64,000 bases of DNA, taken from positions 27,145,060 to 27,209,059 of the forward strand of contig CM029134.1 of the NCBI GenBank assembly GCA_016859345.1. Reading direction: 5' to 3'. A program made the translations under genes and the position numbers. Shown here in pieces: positions 33,300 to 44,460 of the stretch (positions within the stretch are counted from its first letter, which is position 1; every line of letters begins with the position of its first letter). The DNA is from Istiophorus platypterus. Taxonomy: Eukaryota; Chordata; Actinopteri; Istiophoriformes; Istiophoridae. The notes below the pieces were generated by a model that saw only the letters and a list, made by a program, of their open reading frames with translations, did not search any database and had not been told where the DNA came from.

Positions 33300-34614
33300 G
33301 CCTAGTCCTGCTGATGAGGGCCAGCGCCGGGTTTCTTTGGAGAGTCTGGCGGGTCTGTTGGGCAATGGGGCATGTCAATCTTCTTCACCGTCTCTGTTAC
33401 ACACCTCCAGATCAAGCTCTCCATTTCCTGTTGCATGTCCCTCTGTCTGGGGGGGCTCAGGGTGTTCCTACACCACTTTCCTCCTTGGTTGCCTTGTCTG
33501 GGGTTTCGCTCAAACTGGCCCTTTCACTGCCCCCTTGTTTTTTCACCCGCACTGCTGAGGAGGTGGTCAGCGCTTCGGGGGTCTTGTTCTGACGTCCATT
33601 CTAGCACAAGGCACCACATTGCCTTCCAGTGCTAAGTCGGCGTTCTCTGAAGCCTGGATCCCAAGGATCCTGGCGTCACCCTCACGTCCTCCAGTAGGGT
33701 GCCTGCGCATCTCCCATGCCAACTGCACTTACCTCTTGATGTCCCTCATACTGAGGCCAGGGGTTCTGCAGTACATTGTGACATAATAACACAGGCTCTC
33801 ATGGAGGTTGTGGAGGAACAAGGACTTAAAAATGCGGTCATCCTCCAGGCCTGGTGCGTTGCGAAGTATGCGGTTCTGAGATTCCCGTAGTAGTCCTGAG
33901 GGGATTCATGCTTCTTTTGCAAGATGGAAAAGATGCTGAAGGTGGCAGAGGCTTTGTCGGCATATGGTGAATATTCCTCATGCAGGGCCTTCCGTAGTGT
34001 CGAGTAGTGGTCTCAGGTGTCAGGTGGTAGCATCTCCATGAACACAAGGATACTCCTTGCAGTGGTCTTCCAGATCAACATAAGCTTCTCACGCAACATG
34101 GCGTTAGGCAAGTCGATCAAACAGCGTTCAACCTACCGGAGGTAGTCGTCAATGTTGGTGCCAGGGCTGGCCAGGTTGAAGCGCCATCTTGGGTGTGGGA
34201 ATAGCCACCCCCCTTTCTGTTAAAGTGGGTGTAACTGAGGGTTGAAGGGGGCACAGCCCCATGACGTGGGGCGCTTGCATCCCAAGAGCGGCCTGATTGG
34301 GGACATGTCTCGCTTGACAATGAGGCACAAGGTTCCTGGTCCTGTGGATCGTCTAGGTGGGGGTGGCGTCGGCTGTCTGAGCCTGTTTGGGTGATCTCCT
34401 CTAGCGCAGGGACATCGTCACGTTCTTCCTGGGCTGCCAGGCCAGTGCCAATACTTCCCTGACTGAACCAGTCCTCCTCTTGCCTGGATTCTGCTCCTCG
34501 TTGAGCAGTGCAGACCACTACTTGCAGGAGATCAAGATCTCCCTGCGTTTGGTCCAGCTCAGCCAAGGTGGTTTGCACCTCCTGGCGCAGGCTGGTGTTT
34601 TTCCTCTGTATCAC
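33300..34614 (-). pseudogene. gag-like region
   Basis: The longest open stretch (34117-34614, 165 codons) starts with a heptad-like 'LRQEVQTTLAELDQTQGDL' coiled-coil segment about 170 bases after the primer-binding site, where gag is expected. It continues as an Asp/Glu/Ser/Gln-rich segment. Downstream frames keep gag-like character (a 'CLIDLPNAMLREKLMLIW' piece near 34110-34060 and 'LRKALHEEYSPYAD' near 33990), but stops and frameshifts are frequent. No CCHC zinc knuckle was found. Assigned by position and composition. Confidence 0.6.
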
Positions 34615-34775
34615 ACTGTCTATCTGCTTGACAAGTAGTAATAAGAGAAGTGTACAAACAAAAAAAACAATTTCGAATTTGAAAGATTTTTTTTTTAAAT
34701 TAATAATTCAAAATTATTAATTTGTGTTATTATGCATGGATATTGCAATAAATCTGATATCTTCAGAACCTCTCA

Positions 34776-34785
34776 CAGGGAACCA
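34776..34785 (-). promoter_or_regulatory. Putative primer-binding site
   Basis: TGGTTCCCTG on the minus strand begins two bases after the 5' LTR end. It would pair with the last ten bases of a tRNA-Glu-type acceptor end including CCA. Pairing does not extend further, so the tRNA assignment is tentative. Confidence 0.5.
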
Positions 34786-34787
34786 TT

Positions 34788-35812
34788 TGTTGTGCAGTGC
34801 AGGAGTGAAATTTGGTAATTAGCAATAATCAATAATTATCAAAGATAATTATTAATTATTGTTGGAATTAAATTATCATATTAATTGAAATTAATAATAA
34901 ACGGGCACCACTGGAAAGACCCAGACCAATAACCAAATAGTGGATGCAGTCTCAAAGGGGTGTTCAATCAGAAATGTCAATATTTGGTAAATATTGGTAT
35001 TTCTAGAGTGAACAGAGAAGGAGTGGAGGTCGGCACTGACTCCATCAACCAGCTTTGTATCACAATATGGAAACAAGAAAACACCAGGAAAACTTCTCTT
35101 TAAGATATGACAGGATTTATTAACATCAGTAACATCAATTTCCAATTGATATCACTTCTGTTTAACAGATCTTATCATATGCTACATCTACTGGCTACCA
35201 ACTACAGACCACAAACAAGTATAGCAAATCAAGTAGCGTGTGTGTGTGTATGTGTGTTTGTATGCATGCGTCTGAGGGGAGGCAGAGCAAGATGGACCTG
35301 ACTTTCCGACTGCTCAGGTGCTGCCAGGGAGAGAGTAGTAGCTAGGACGGCTTGCACCGGCTACCACGGGCTGGCTAACTACTGCTGCTAATGAGTTGTT
35401 TTCCATGGTTTTCCACGAAGCCGCGCCTCCAATTCACTGAGCCACGCCTTCATGAAAATAAACTACATTTACTACATATGCCCTTGTCGCTAAAGGAGGC
35501 AGATTTATAACTGAACATTAAACACAGAGAGCAGGAGAGAGCTGGAGAGGGAGAGGGAGAAGCCATTGCTAACTGCAAGGGTAAACTAACCAATAGGAAT
35601 GAGAGGAGCCTATGAGTGACTGTGAAGTAGCGAGAGAATCGCTACAAGAGGGACAAAGCTATGATTGTTTTGTGTAGGTTTAAATGTACAGTGGTAGTTT
35701 AGCTGCTGTAGTGGAGAGAGTAGCTAAATTAACTGGGTAGAAGCAGAGCAGCAAAACAAACTTCTGGTCATATGAACGCTGGCACTTTTCAGGTGGTGGT
35801 CAGTCCTAAGAT
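34788..35812 (-). repeat. 5' LTR of the retroelement
   Basis: It shares the GCACAACA end, the AATAAA (35116-35121) and long blocks with the 3' LTR up to about 35297, then diverges. The 5' terminus may be TGTAATGAC at about 35812, but this is uncertain. It contains a short (GT)n run at 35234-35252. Confidence 0.6.
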
Positions 35813-36173
35813 CTAGTCATTACAGCCACCCGGCTTGGCCGGTCACAATAAAAATGCCCAACTGAATGATGATTGGAAAGTACTTGGTGGCATCCAAATG
35901 ATCTAAATATGATCTGAAAACTGGTGAGACTAGAATTAAAGTGCAGAACTTAAAATCATTAATTAACATAAGTAGTTTACCTTTTCTACACTGGAGAAAG
36001 TAACACACAGGCTAAGAAAAAGCTAAAGTTTAAACTGTAATTTTCAGCAGGATACTTGATGATTAAGTTGTTGACCTCATGCAGATGGTGTTGTTGTCAC
36101 CATCCAGTGTTCCTTTCTATCACCCTCTGAACTTAGACATTTCTCTATCACCCACTCTTTTTCCATCTTTCAG
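35813..36173 (+). other. Intron of a plus-strand gene (3' part)
   Basis: Sequence before the acceptor at 36172-36173, with a strong pyrimidine tract from about 36140. No earlier exon of the same gene could be identified in the window. Confidence 0.45.
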
Positions 36174-36345
36174 GTTGTCTCAGGACAGAATGATGTCATG
36201 TCTCAGTGCTTTCTCCTCCCATGGGACCATAGCTAATCAGCCAAAGTACTGTTCCCCCACTGAACCTCTTAACTCTCTAACCCTCCTTTCAGCTCCTGAC
36301 CTGTCACCTCGCCATTATCTTTCCAGCGACACCTACCAGTGTTGA
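36174..36345 (+). CDS. Terminal coding exon of an unidentified gene
   Basis: A textbook acceptor (long CT-rich tract ending TTTCAG) is followed by an open frame that begins in phase 2 (one leading base). It encodes 56 residues from LSQDRMMSCLSAF and ends with SSDTYQC and a TGA stop. The sequence is rich in Ser, Pro and Leu with no membrane segment, like the disordered C-terminal tail of a receptor, channel or regulatory protein. I cannot name the family. There is no repeat signature in the exon. The gene body must lie to the left, where the L2 and LTR elements would then sit in its introns, or be partly outside the window. Confidence 0.5.
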
Positions 36346-36750
36346 ACCTCTGTATTTTTGTGTGTGTGTTTGGGTGTGTGTGTGTGAGGAAACAGAAATA
36401 CTTTACATTCATATGTGGATACAGTATCTTTGCTGCTGTGTCATTAATGTACTGATGTGCATCATTTTGTGTGTGAGAATGTTGTATGTGTATGTCAGTG
36501 AGAAATGATCTTTAGGTCATAGTCAGAGGTCATAGGCCACACACATAGCTTCTCTGTACAGCAGTAATCATTCAAAATGACACACACATACACAGACACA
36601 CACACAACCACTTCTATTGTGTAATAGTGAATGGCAAAAGTCACTCCATCACATATAAAGGCCTATTAATCATACTAAGCTATATGCCCCAAAGTGCAAG
36701 CATAACAAGTGTGTGCACCCACACTCACACACGATAAAATAATAAAATCA
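36346..36750 (+). other. Predicted 3' UTR with poly(A) signal
   Basis: Sequence after the TGA has TG-rich and CA-rich patches and an AATAAA at 36741-36746, about 395 bases downstream. Confidence 0.35.
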
Positions 36751-39700
36751 TGTACTTGTCTAGTGTTTTGAAAGCTAAATTTTAATGATAAACACAGTAA
36801 ATCCCATGCAATTAATGACAGCTTAAGATTTTACCTCTGCACTGAATTAAACAACAAATGGGAAAACAAAACTGGGAGTTATAGGACAAAGAGTTGAGTA
36901 AAAGAAGGCTTCAGGTTAATACCAACAGAGGATTTGTTAAATAACATACCCTATGATGAATGAGGTTTTTTCTGTTTGTTTGCTTTTTTTTCTTTTTACA
37001 ACTAATTTCAACATTTTAAAGTGCTTGCTTTCTACAATATCTGTGGTTTGCAACTATGGTACAATTAAGGCTAAAGAAAGACATTCATGTTCCTGGGGAA
37101 AGTGAATGTGGTTATGGATAATAGATTACTATTTACTTATTATTCTGTTTAAGGGTAGGGAAAAATCATGGTTATAGTTAATAGAGTGAATGTGAACTCC
37201 ACTCTTGTGTGAAAGTCTGATACACTACATGACCATATACCATCCTCACTCTATAACTTTTCTTTTCATCTTCTTGCATACTCGATGCACTTCTTCCTGC
37301 ATTGGCACAAAAAAGTGGCTCTGGAATAAAATCATAAAATGCTAAATCATCAAATATGGATGTATTTCTTAGATACTGGGCTCGAACAACTGATGCACAT
37401 GTGGTACTACGCCATATTACACCATCTCGTAATGTTGGGCCATATGTGGATGCTTAGCAGACCCTTGTGGATATGATCAGATAAGAAAATTTGCATCATT
37501 TGAAGATGGAGACCGAATCTATAGAAACCTTTGTAATCAGTTATATAAAAAAGCAAAAAGTATGAAAACTCTAAAGCTCTTGAGAGCTTAATTTTGTATA
37601 CTATCCTGTAAAACATATGCATTGGAAGGACCAAACATTTTCACACTTTAGCTTTTTTTTGTCATAAAAAGCAATTTGACCTACAGGATGCTGCTATCAA
37701 ACAGGTCATTACATAATCTCATTTAAATGGACAAGGATTGTCTGAAGCATGTGTAAAATTTAACCTAAAGAAGGCAGTAATGAAAGGTTTCACCATAGTT
37801 TCAATGGTTCATCTCTGTGGTAACGATGATGTATGGCCTACTTTTCATGGTAATCCAGTCAATATTCTTTAGGATCCCTGTCTCAGCTTTCAAGGGTGCG
37901 ATAACAGAGGATCTTATGTGTCTTTGGATGTATAAAAAGTAACTCATGATTGCTCTGTGAGTGCATATTTGAGAGTGGACAGAGACTCATTGATGAGAGG
38001 CCCACCAACCGCAAACCACACAAGTTAGTAGTTGTCACCAGAGGTCCTGTAAGAAAGAAACGCAAGACCTTTCTCAAACCCATCCTTCCCCACTCCTACT
38101 CCATCAAGGAGTGTAACTCTGTAGCCAAATGCACAGCGAAATGAAGACCACCCTTCATTAAGGTGTAAGGTATAAATACAGCAGAAACAGGAACTGTAGT
38201 AACTTTTTTGGGATCAGCATATTGTATACAGCATCAATAATAGGCTGCAAACATGTAACTAAGTTTGGGCAGTGGAGTAGCAGATTCTTTTTTTTGGAAA
38301 TATCTCCTCATTTTTAACTCTAATTTCCATAAGCTGCTTGGCTTTTGCAACAGTCCCTATAAATATACAACACTTAACAATCAAATAAACACATCTGTTA
38401 TTTTCTGGACAATTGAAGGGTATGTTTGATACCAAATACAACGTAACCACTCCATGTTCCCTCCACTCATACTTTCCAGTGATACCTGTCAAATTCTATG
38501 TTTTTAGGTCAGACTGCAGCCAGCATTAAACAATAAGTGTAATGCTTCTTGTAGAGTCCTGGCAGTAGAGACAACAGCAATGGTCCAGTGTTCTTAAAAG
38601 CTGCCTGATGCTACAGGAAAAATTATGAAAAGCTGATATACACAGAATATATACGGTATGTTTGTGTCTGGTAGGGAGTTCAGTTAAATGGCTGTAGCTC
38701 AGACCAATATGGTTGTTAACTACAATTCTGCATTCAGTTATAATTGAATTGAATTGTGGGTTTGACAAAAACATGACTTGTTCTTGATCTATGAGACATC
38801 CAGATTTTTTATGAAATAGATCCAGTGGCCTAGGTTTTCATGCTTGCATGTAATTCACTGTCAAGGGAGGATCATGCAACAAACAGGACAATGGGGGAAT
38901 TTTGGTTGACCAAGCCATCTGCTGGATTGACTTCAGTGTTTGAGTTTGAGTTTCACATCAGTTCTCTCCCTCTAAATAGCAGTTGAAGATACATGCAGGT
39001 ATACAAAATCGGTGACAGCAGAGGTGAAACATTGCACATAATGTATAAGAGCAGTAGATCTTTACCAAATAGACCTTTCTCATGACATTCTGAGCTGTCA
39101 TTAGCAGGAGAATCACTATTACAAACATTAAGGATGTCTCTGTTTTATGGAACTGTCCTAGTGGGTCTTTAAGTCACTCCATGCAAAAAATAAAACCTAA
39201 ATGGAATACAGCCATCAAAATCAATAGGGAGGAAAAAAGTTGCAGCTTGATCCTGAACTGTATGCACTAATGTGACCAATGTCACTACTGTGACTGCACA
39301 ATTTTTTTTTAAATTAAAAAGCTGTGGTTTTATTGTTTAAATGCATTTTTCTTGTTTCAATCCCTTGTGCTCAACTCTTAATATTTCTTTTCCCCATTAG
39401 TTTGTTTAGTGATTCCATGATTGATTGATGTAACTTATTGATGTAATTGATTGAATATTAATATTATATCATTTTTTAGTGGATAATAGATGCTAAACTA
39501 TTCTGCTATTTTAAAAGAAATAATGATTAATTATACATTCTAAACATTTGTAGTTTTCTGTCATATAATATTACCATATTTAATGTTCATATTAAACATG
39601 GCAAAAATTTCAAATATAGATGTAAACGTATCTACAAGTAATTTGTGTGAAAAAAAGTCCAGGCATCAGACTACTCTGAACACTAGGTTTCCAACAGTTT

Positions 39701-42059
39701 TTTTGATTTCATCCACTCAGCTCCAAGCACAGCATGCCCATGATGTACAGGGATGCAGAAATCCATCTGCTCAGTCTGTCTTGGAAGATTTTCCAACCAC
39801 ACTGTTCAGGAGTACGCCACAAGATTTTGGAGGTTGTTATGTATGACAAGGCTGTTTGATTTGTAAACTACCATCTTGAGGAGTCAAAAGTGCAAGTTAT
39901 CAGTAACATTACATCACTAAAAGTTTTTCTTGTATTGATACTTGTAATATATGGATCAACAAGGATAAATGTTACCATCCCTCAAACACATAATCTGATT
40001 GATTGCAAATTAGAAGTAATCAAGGTAATAGTTAACTTGCTACCAGGGAACAATGGGGGAGGGTGAAGAAAGAAGACTTTGTAGATTCCATTGTCTGTGT
40101 TGTTTTTCATGTAGGAATGAAAGGATTTAAAGTATTGTTACCTTGTTCTTTAGTTAATCAGTCTGCAAAATGCTCAGTAGGCAGTAACAGAATATATATG
40201 TTTTTGCACCTTAATTTACAAATAAACATCTTTGTTTTATGTGGACCAGCGAAGCTGACTTACTCTGCTGTTACAAAATCTGCTGGTACACAGTTGTCCT
40301 ATGGTACTTTAAAGAATACGTGAGAAAAGGTGGTGTGCATCTGGTGGAGTCCACTTCTAATTGCAATGATCCTATGTACATTGTGTTTGAGAGGTAGGGT
40401 GACACATCATGGTGAGTATGTCACACTACTGGTCACTTTATAGACAACAAACTAAGCTCTATCCTTTTGGTTTCTTCTTGTCTTTCTGTCAAAAATGACA
40501 TTCGTACTGTAAATCTGCTAGACAGATTCTTCTTCTGCATCCAGGCCAAACTTATCTGCAGTTTTACATCAGAGTATAAGGCACAGGTAACCATCAAACT
40601 CTTATCACTGTATGGGAGGCCATCAGAGGAGGAAGTTATTTTCACTTGGTGTTGTGCTTTGGTCAAGTTACAGCTTGAAGAGACAGTGGCCAGCAGCATC
40701 AAAAGGGTCTCAGTGTATTCATAGGAAGACACATCCGAATGACCACCAACTTTCCCATAGAGCTCCAGCTGACACAACTTCAGCATAGAAGAGAACCTTT
40801 ACCTTGATATAGACCATGATCCCAAAGTTGTATAAAAGTTATGGCTTTGTTACTTTGTGAATTATACTGTTAAATACCAAATTTATATTTCTGTTTAATT
40901 TGCTATAAATAAAGTGCATTATTTTTATGTAGGGTTTAGTCATTGTAAATTTATTACAAAGTTAATTGTATGGGTTCCTTCTATTCTATCAAAAGGAATT
41001 TATGTAATTACACTGTTTAAACCACTCATATGAAAAGAACATATTTAATTTTATACAGGTAGAGGGATGAAAAACCCTGATTCATTTAATATCCTGGCTG
41101 GGAGAATGTGAAAGACAAAACACATTTCTCTGTTTGACAGCCAGACTTTATTACAGTGTTGACAGATCATGATATATAGCACATTATACAGCATATGTAC
41201 AGTATTTTTAAAGGATATCATACAAATAATATGAAACTTTGACAATATTTTGAGGCATAAATATGGTCATATCCGTCTGACAGCAAAAACTTCAGGCAAG
41301 GTCCAGGCAACTCTGTGAAACATGGACACTCACAGTCCACAAAGTAGCTGGAGATACTCAGGTTACTGTCCAGTCTTTCAAGTAAATGAGCAAGTTACTT
41401 TGTAAGAAGACATTAGTAATTTTATGTTGACTTGAATATAGTGGAATATAGTAGATATATATTGTTTCATGCAAGTTGCTGCATAACTATGGTAACTGGT
41501 TGGATGTAACAATGCACAATCAAGATCAGACATAAGGACAGTTGCTAAAGTACTGTCTGTACAATTACTTGACTACATTCTTACTTTTGTCTGTTGCAAC
41601 ATATTGAACTTCCAACCCCACATCCTGACAATTACTATATTACTATATTACTATCTCCCAACAACAAATGCTTACTACCTCACTGGGCTCTGTAGTTTTT
41701 TGTTTTTTTACAGATGTTCCTTTAAAGACAAATTTAAAACAGAATTTAAGTTTATGGAGACTTCATGAATAGAAACCTAAATATTATGTGACAAGAACTA
41801 TAAATAGCAGTATTTGCCTGAAGAAAACATCCAGGAAACATGTGATCTTAGTTTTCAATGTCAGTAATTACTTCATGATTTGGATCAGATTGTCACTTGA
41901 ACATATGCTGTTGTATATTTTATGGTTCAGAAGCAGTTACTGTGAGGATGTCCATGATAGCAGTTCTGCCAAATTCAGCTACAGTATTTTCTTGGATGGA
42001 AAAACCCAGGCAGAGCTAATGCAGAAGACCAGAAATAGCTTGGACTTAGTTGGTGGTTC
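36751..42059. other. Non-coding stretch with weak ORFs
   Basis: No recognised gene. Open stretches worth listing are 37950-38144 (plus; a basic 64-codon frame without a good acceptor), 39583-39846, 40063-40323 and 41788-42075 (plus). None has a known domain. The strongest ORF (40433-40786, minus) is listed separately. Confidence 0.45.
40433..40786 (-). CDS. Weak candidate: ORF of 117 codons
   Basis: An ATG-started frame ending at TAA (ends LSLLSIK) in a region without obvious repeats. It predicts a mixed helix/strand protein with Ser-rich stretches and no signal peptide, and I find no known motif. The plus strand has an 85-codon ORF over the same place, so part of the openness may be compositional. 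It could be a terminal exon, an old retrocopy or chance. Confidence 0.2.
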   Translation of the reverse strand: MLKLCQLELYGKVGGHSDVSSYEYTETLLMLLATVSSSCNLTKAQHQVKITSSSDGLPYSDKSLMVTCALYSDVKLQISLAWMQKKNLSSRFTVRMSFLTERQEETKRIELSLLSIK

Positions 42060-42295
42060 CTGCACAGACCTGTGAAAGCTGACCAATCAGAATAGACTGT
42101 TCTTTCCGTGAGTGGAGCCTTAAAGAGACAGAAGCTAAAATAAACTGTTTCACAGTACAGAGTGATAAAAGGTGCAGAAATTAACTATATGAAAAAAAAA
42201 AATGTTTTCTCAACATTAAGTCATGTAAAAATTTTCTAGCAGATCCCTGAAATAAAACTTTGAGCCAGAAAATTAGCATGTGTCCCCTTTAAGTA
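42060..42295 (+). repeat. Dispersed teleost repeat
   Basis: Recalled phrases of a very common fish repeat occur in order: 'gctgaccaatcagaatagac', 'ccttaaagagacag', 'aacattaagtcatgtaaa' and the end 'gtgtcccctttaa' (42280-42293). It is non-autonomous with no coding sequence. Confidence 0.6.
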
Positions 42296-42779
42296 AAAAG
42301 AAGAATAAACCATGGGTGAACAACCCTTCATTTTAGGCACTCTCAGGATAAACTTTAACAACACATGTCAGACAATGGCACCTGGCTCCCCGTGAAGTAG
42401 ATAAAAGTAGGGAAAGTTTAGTGGAAAATAAGAAACACAAAGGAAAAAAAATTAACATGTTTTTACCACTATACTAATAAATTTTAATTTCATTTTTAAA
42501 AAAGGATTGGTAATTTCCTAAAACCACTGGACACTCTCATTTTTATCAAACAGGAGAAAATGATCTGCAGATTATTCCATATTTGGTGCGTTAGTATTTT
42601 TGGCAGCAGAACGGTGTGTGGAACTCAGTCAAAATTAACTAGTGTGTGCTCATGGAAATGAAGGAGGATGTCATCCAGTGCACCACTGTGGCTCACTGAT
42701 GTATTTTTATTGGTTTTTGGTCAACAATGGAGCCTTATGGCAAAGAGGAAAAACACAACTATCAGCCAAAAAATTAAAA
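42296..42779. other. Non-coding, nothing recognised
   Basis: No exon or clear repeat. Confidence 0.5.
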
Positions 42780-43060
42780 CCAGTTACCAATTTTAATGGT
42801 GTTTTTGGACAACAAAACAACATTCCAGTTCCAGTGTCTTCATATCGGAGTACCTGAGCTAGAGCATGAACACAGCCACTTAATCAAGGAAGCCCAACAG
42901 AGCTTCTTCTTCCCGAGAAGCCTGAGATGCAACAAACTCCCTCCAGATCTGCTGAAAAACATCTACTGCTGCACAATAGAGTGTCCTGACATATGACTGT
43001 ACTGTATTGTACTGGCTGTATGGTACTCCAGCTGTATGGTGTGATGGAAATATCAACAAA
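42780..43060 (+). pseudogene. Non-LTR retrotransposon RT C-terminal fragment (part 1)
   Basis: The frame at 42796-42996 reads 'LIKEAQQSFFFPRSLRCNKL', then 'LLKNIYCCTIE', matching the KKAQQRLFFLRxLRK...LLxxFYRxTIES stretch just after the thumb of fish non-LTR reverse transcriptases. It continues in another frame for about 60 bases and then stops matching. Confidence 0.65.
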
Positions 43061-43529
43061 ATGAAGAAATCTTACAACTACAATTTGTCTTTTCCTTGGT
43101 TATTCAGTCTTAAATGTATTGAGTCACACAGAGCCTGTACAGGAGTCAAACAAAGAAATAATCATCATCAGTGTCACAAATACATTGAGCCAGTGAACCA
43201 AGTCTGTGTTCTTCAATCTGTGATTGATGAGACATGTTTATGGAGTTATGTTCATCATTCTCAGGGTACTCCCATTCCTTCCTTATCAAGGAAACCTCTC
43301 ATTCAAAGAAAAACCAAAATAGATCATGATGTGTTAATTAGGATTGTGGGATTATTTATTCTTGATCTGTCAGCCTACATAGGATACTTTGACGAGAGAA
43401 TTGCGTTAGGAAAAAGATTCAGATCAAGTTTGAGGGTTCAGAAAGAGTTCTCCAGACACATTAATTAGAATTAAAGGTTTGCCAATACAATATTTCATAG
43501 TCATTTTTAGTCACATGAACTAAGATATG
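43061..43529 (+). other. Unassigned insert inside the LINE fragment
   Basis: About 470 bases with no LINE similarity separate the two LINE parts. A 153-codon frame (43007-43468) runs across the junction and the insert. It has no recognised domain and probably results from chance. Confidence 0.35.
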
Positions 43530-43760
43530 CCTCTACCCACACAAGTGGAGAGGAAAGAACTACAACAGCTCCAGAGCCTGAGGGACATCCACATGAGCCA
43601 TCCCCAGACAATGACCTTATAGATTTTAGGAGAACCCACACACCCAGGATACTCCCTGTTCTCCTCCTTCCGCCCAGGAAGGTTCAGGGTCATGCTCGCA
43701 TGAAAGAATCGACTCAGGAACAGTTTCTTTACCAGAGCACAAATCCAGGACAATATGACA
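43530..43760 (+). pseudogene. Non-LTR retrotransposon ORF2 C-terminal end (part 2)
   Basis: It reads 'LQSLRDIHMSHP', then 'PTHPGYSLFSSFRPGRF' and an 'RLRNSFF'-like end in shifting frames, the usual order in the same LINE family (LPSLEDIY..., THPGHxLFxLLPSGRRY, RLxNSFFPRA). It is the continuation of the 42780-43060 fragment after the insert. Confidence 0.6.
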
Positions 43761-44460
43761 GAGTAAAAATGAATTGGTTAAAGAACAGTACTCACTTTTC
43801 CTGACAAGAGTTGAGTCTGTTAACTGTCTGGAGATGCTCTAGATTTTTGTGATTTTTCATCCAGTCCTGCTAACATTGCATATTAACCTCAGTTTCACAA
43901 GTCTGTCTTGAAATAATACTCAGGTAGCCATATCAACATTGAAAGAGTTTTTGCTTGATGTTCTTTTGTCCATACTGGCCATTAAAAGATCCCCTTCCCT
44001 TTTTAAGCTCTCTCTTTCCATTGTAAGATAAGGGGGATGAAATCCACAGTGTTTGTGCCTCGCGAAAATACACTTCAAAGTTTATCTGTAATTAATATGA
44101 GGCTTCAACAGTCTGAGTTAATCAGTCTTAGTACAAAAATCCCTCTGTATTTCTCTGCTGAGCTGCAGTAGACAGGTAGTAATGTAGAATACAACATTAA
44201 AAGACCTGGCATGTGAGAAAGACAAATATACTGTAAATATTTTTGTCTAGACCACAACAGTGGACTACGCCTATAAACACCAATGTCTGTCACTGACTGA
44301 CTCAGTGATTAAGTCACTGGTAATTGCTGTTTCAAGAGGAATTGGCACAAACAGCAGCAGTGTTTTCAACTTAGCACCTTTGTTGTTAAATATACCAACC
44401 TTTCAGATCCCTTTTATGACTTTTTTTCTTTCTTCAAAAAAGCACCTTGCAACAAAATAG
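43761..44460. repeat. Decayed dispersed fish repeat
   Basis: The block 'cacttcaaagtttatctg', 'ttaatatgaggcttcaac' and 'ctgagttaatcag' (44073-44128) resembles a common teleost repeat. Boundaries cannot be fixed. Confidence 0.35.

Larger units (their letters stand above)
29348..35812 (-). mobile_element. Nested, defective LTR retroelement (endogenous-retrovirus-like)
   Basis: The whole unit reads on the minus strand: 5' LTR (34788 to about 35812), primer-binding-like site (34776-34785), gag-like region (about 34614-33300), extra LTR sequences (33240-31595), protease (31594-31241), env-like region (about 31200-30446), polypurine tract (30153-30162) and 3' LTR (30152-29348). No reverse transcriptase, RNase H or integrase is visible between protease and env-like sequence, so pol is largely deleted. 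It cannot move by itself. The lineage is unresolved; an env-like hydrophobic segment suggests a retrovirus-like element rather than a plain Gypsy element. Confidence 0.72.

Noticed and set aside
33293..33635. Three overlapping plus-strand ORFs at 33.3-33.6 kb
   Set aside because: They are antisense to the gag-like region and without domains.
34117..34614. The 165-codon minus-strand ORF as a host gene
   Set aside because: Its position just after an LTR and primer-binding-like site makes it retroelement gag-like sequence.
43007..43468. 153-codon ORF as a gene
   Set aside because: It starts in decayed LINE sequence and runs through an unassigned insert; no motif or splice context.
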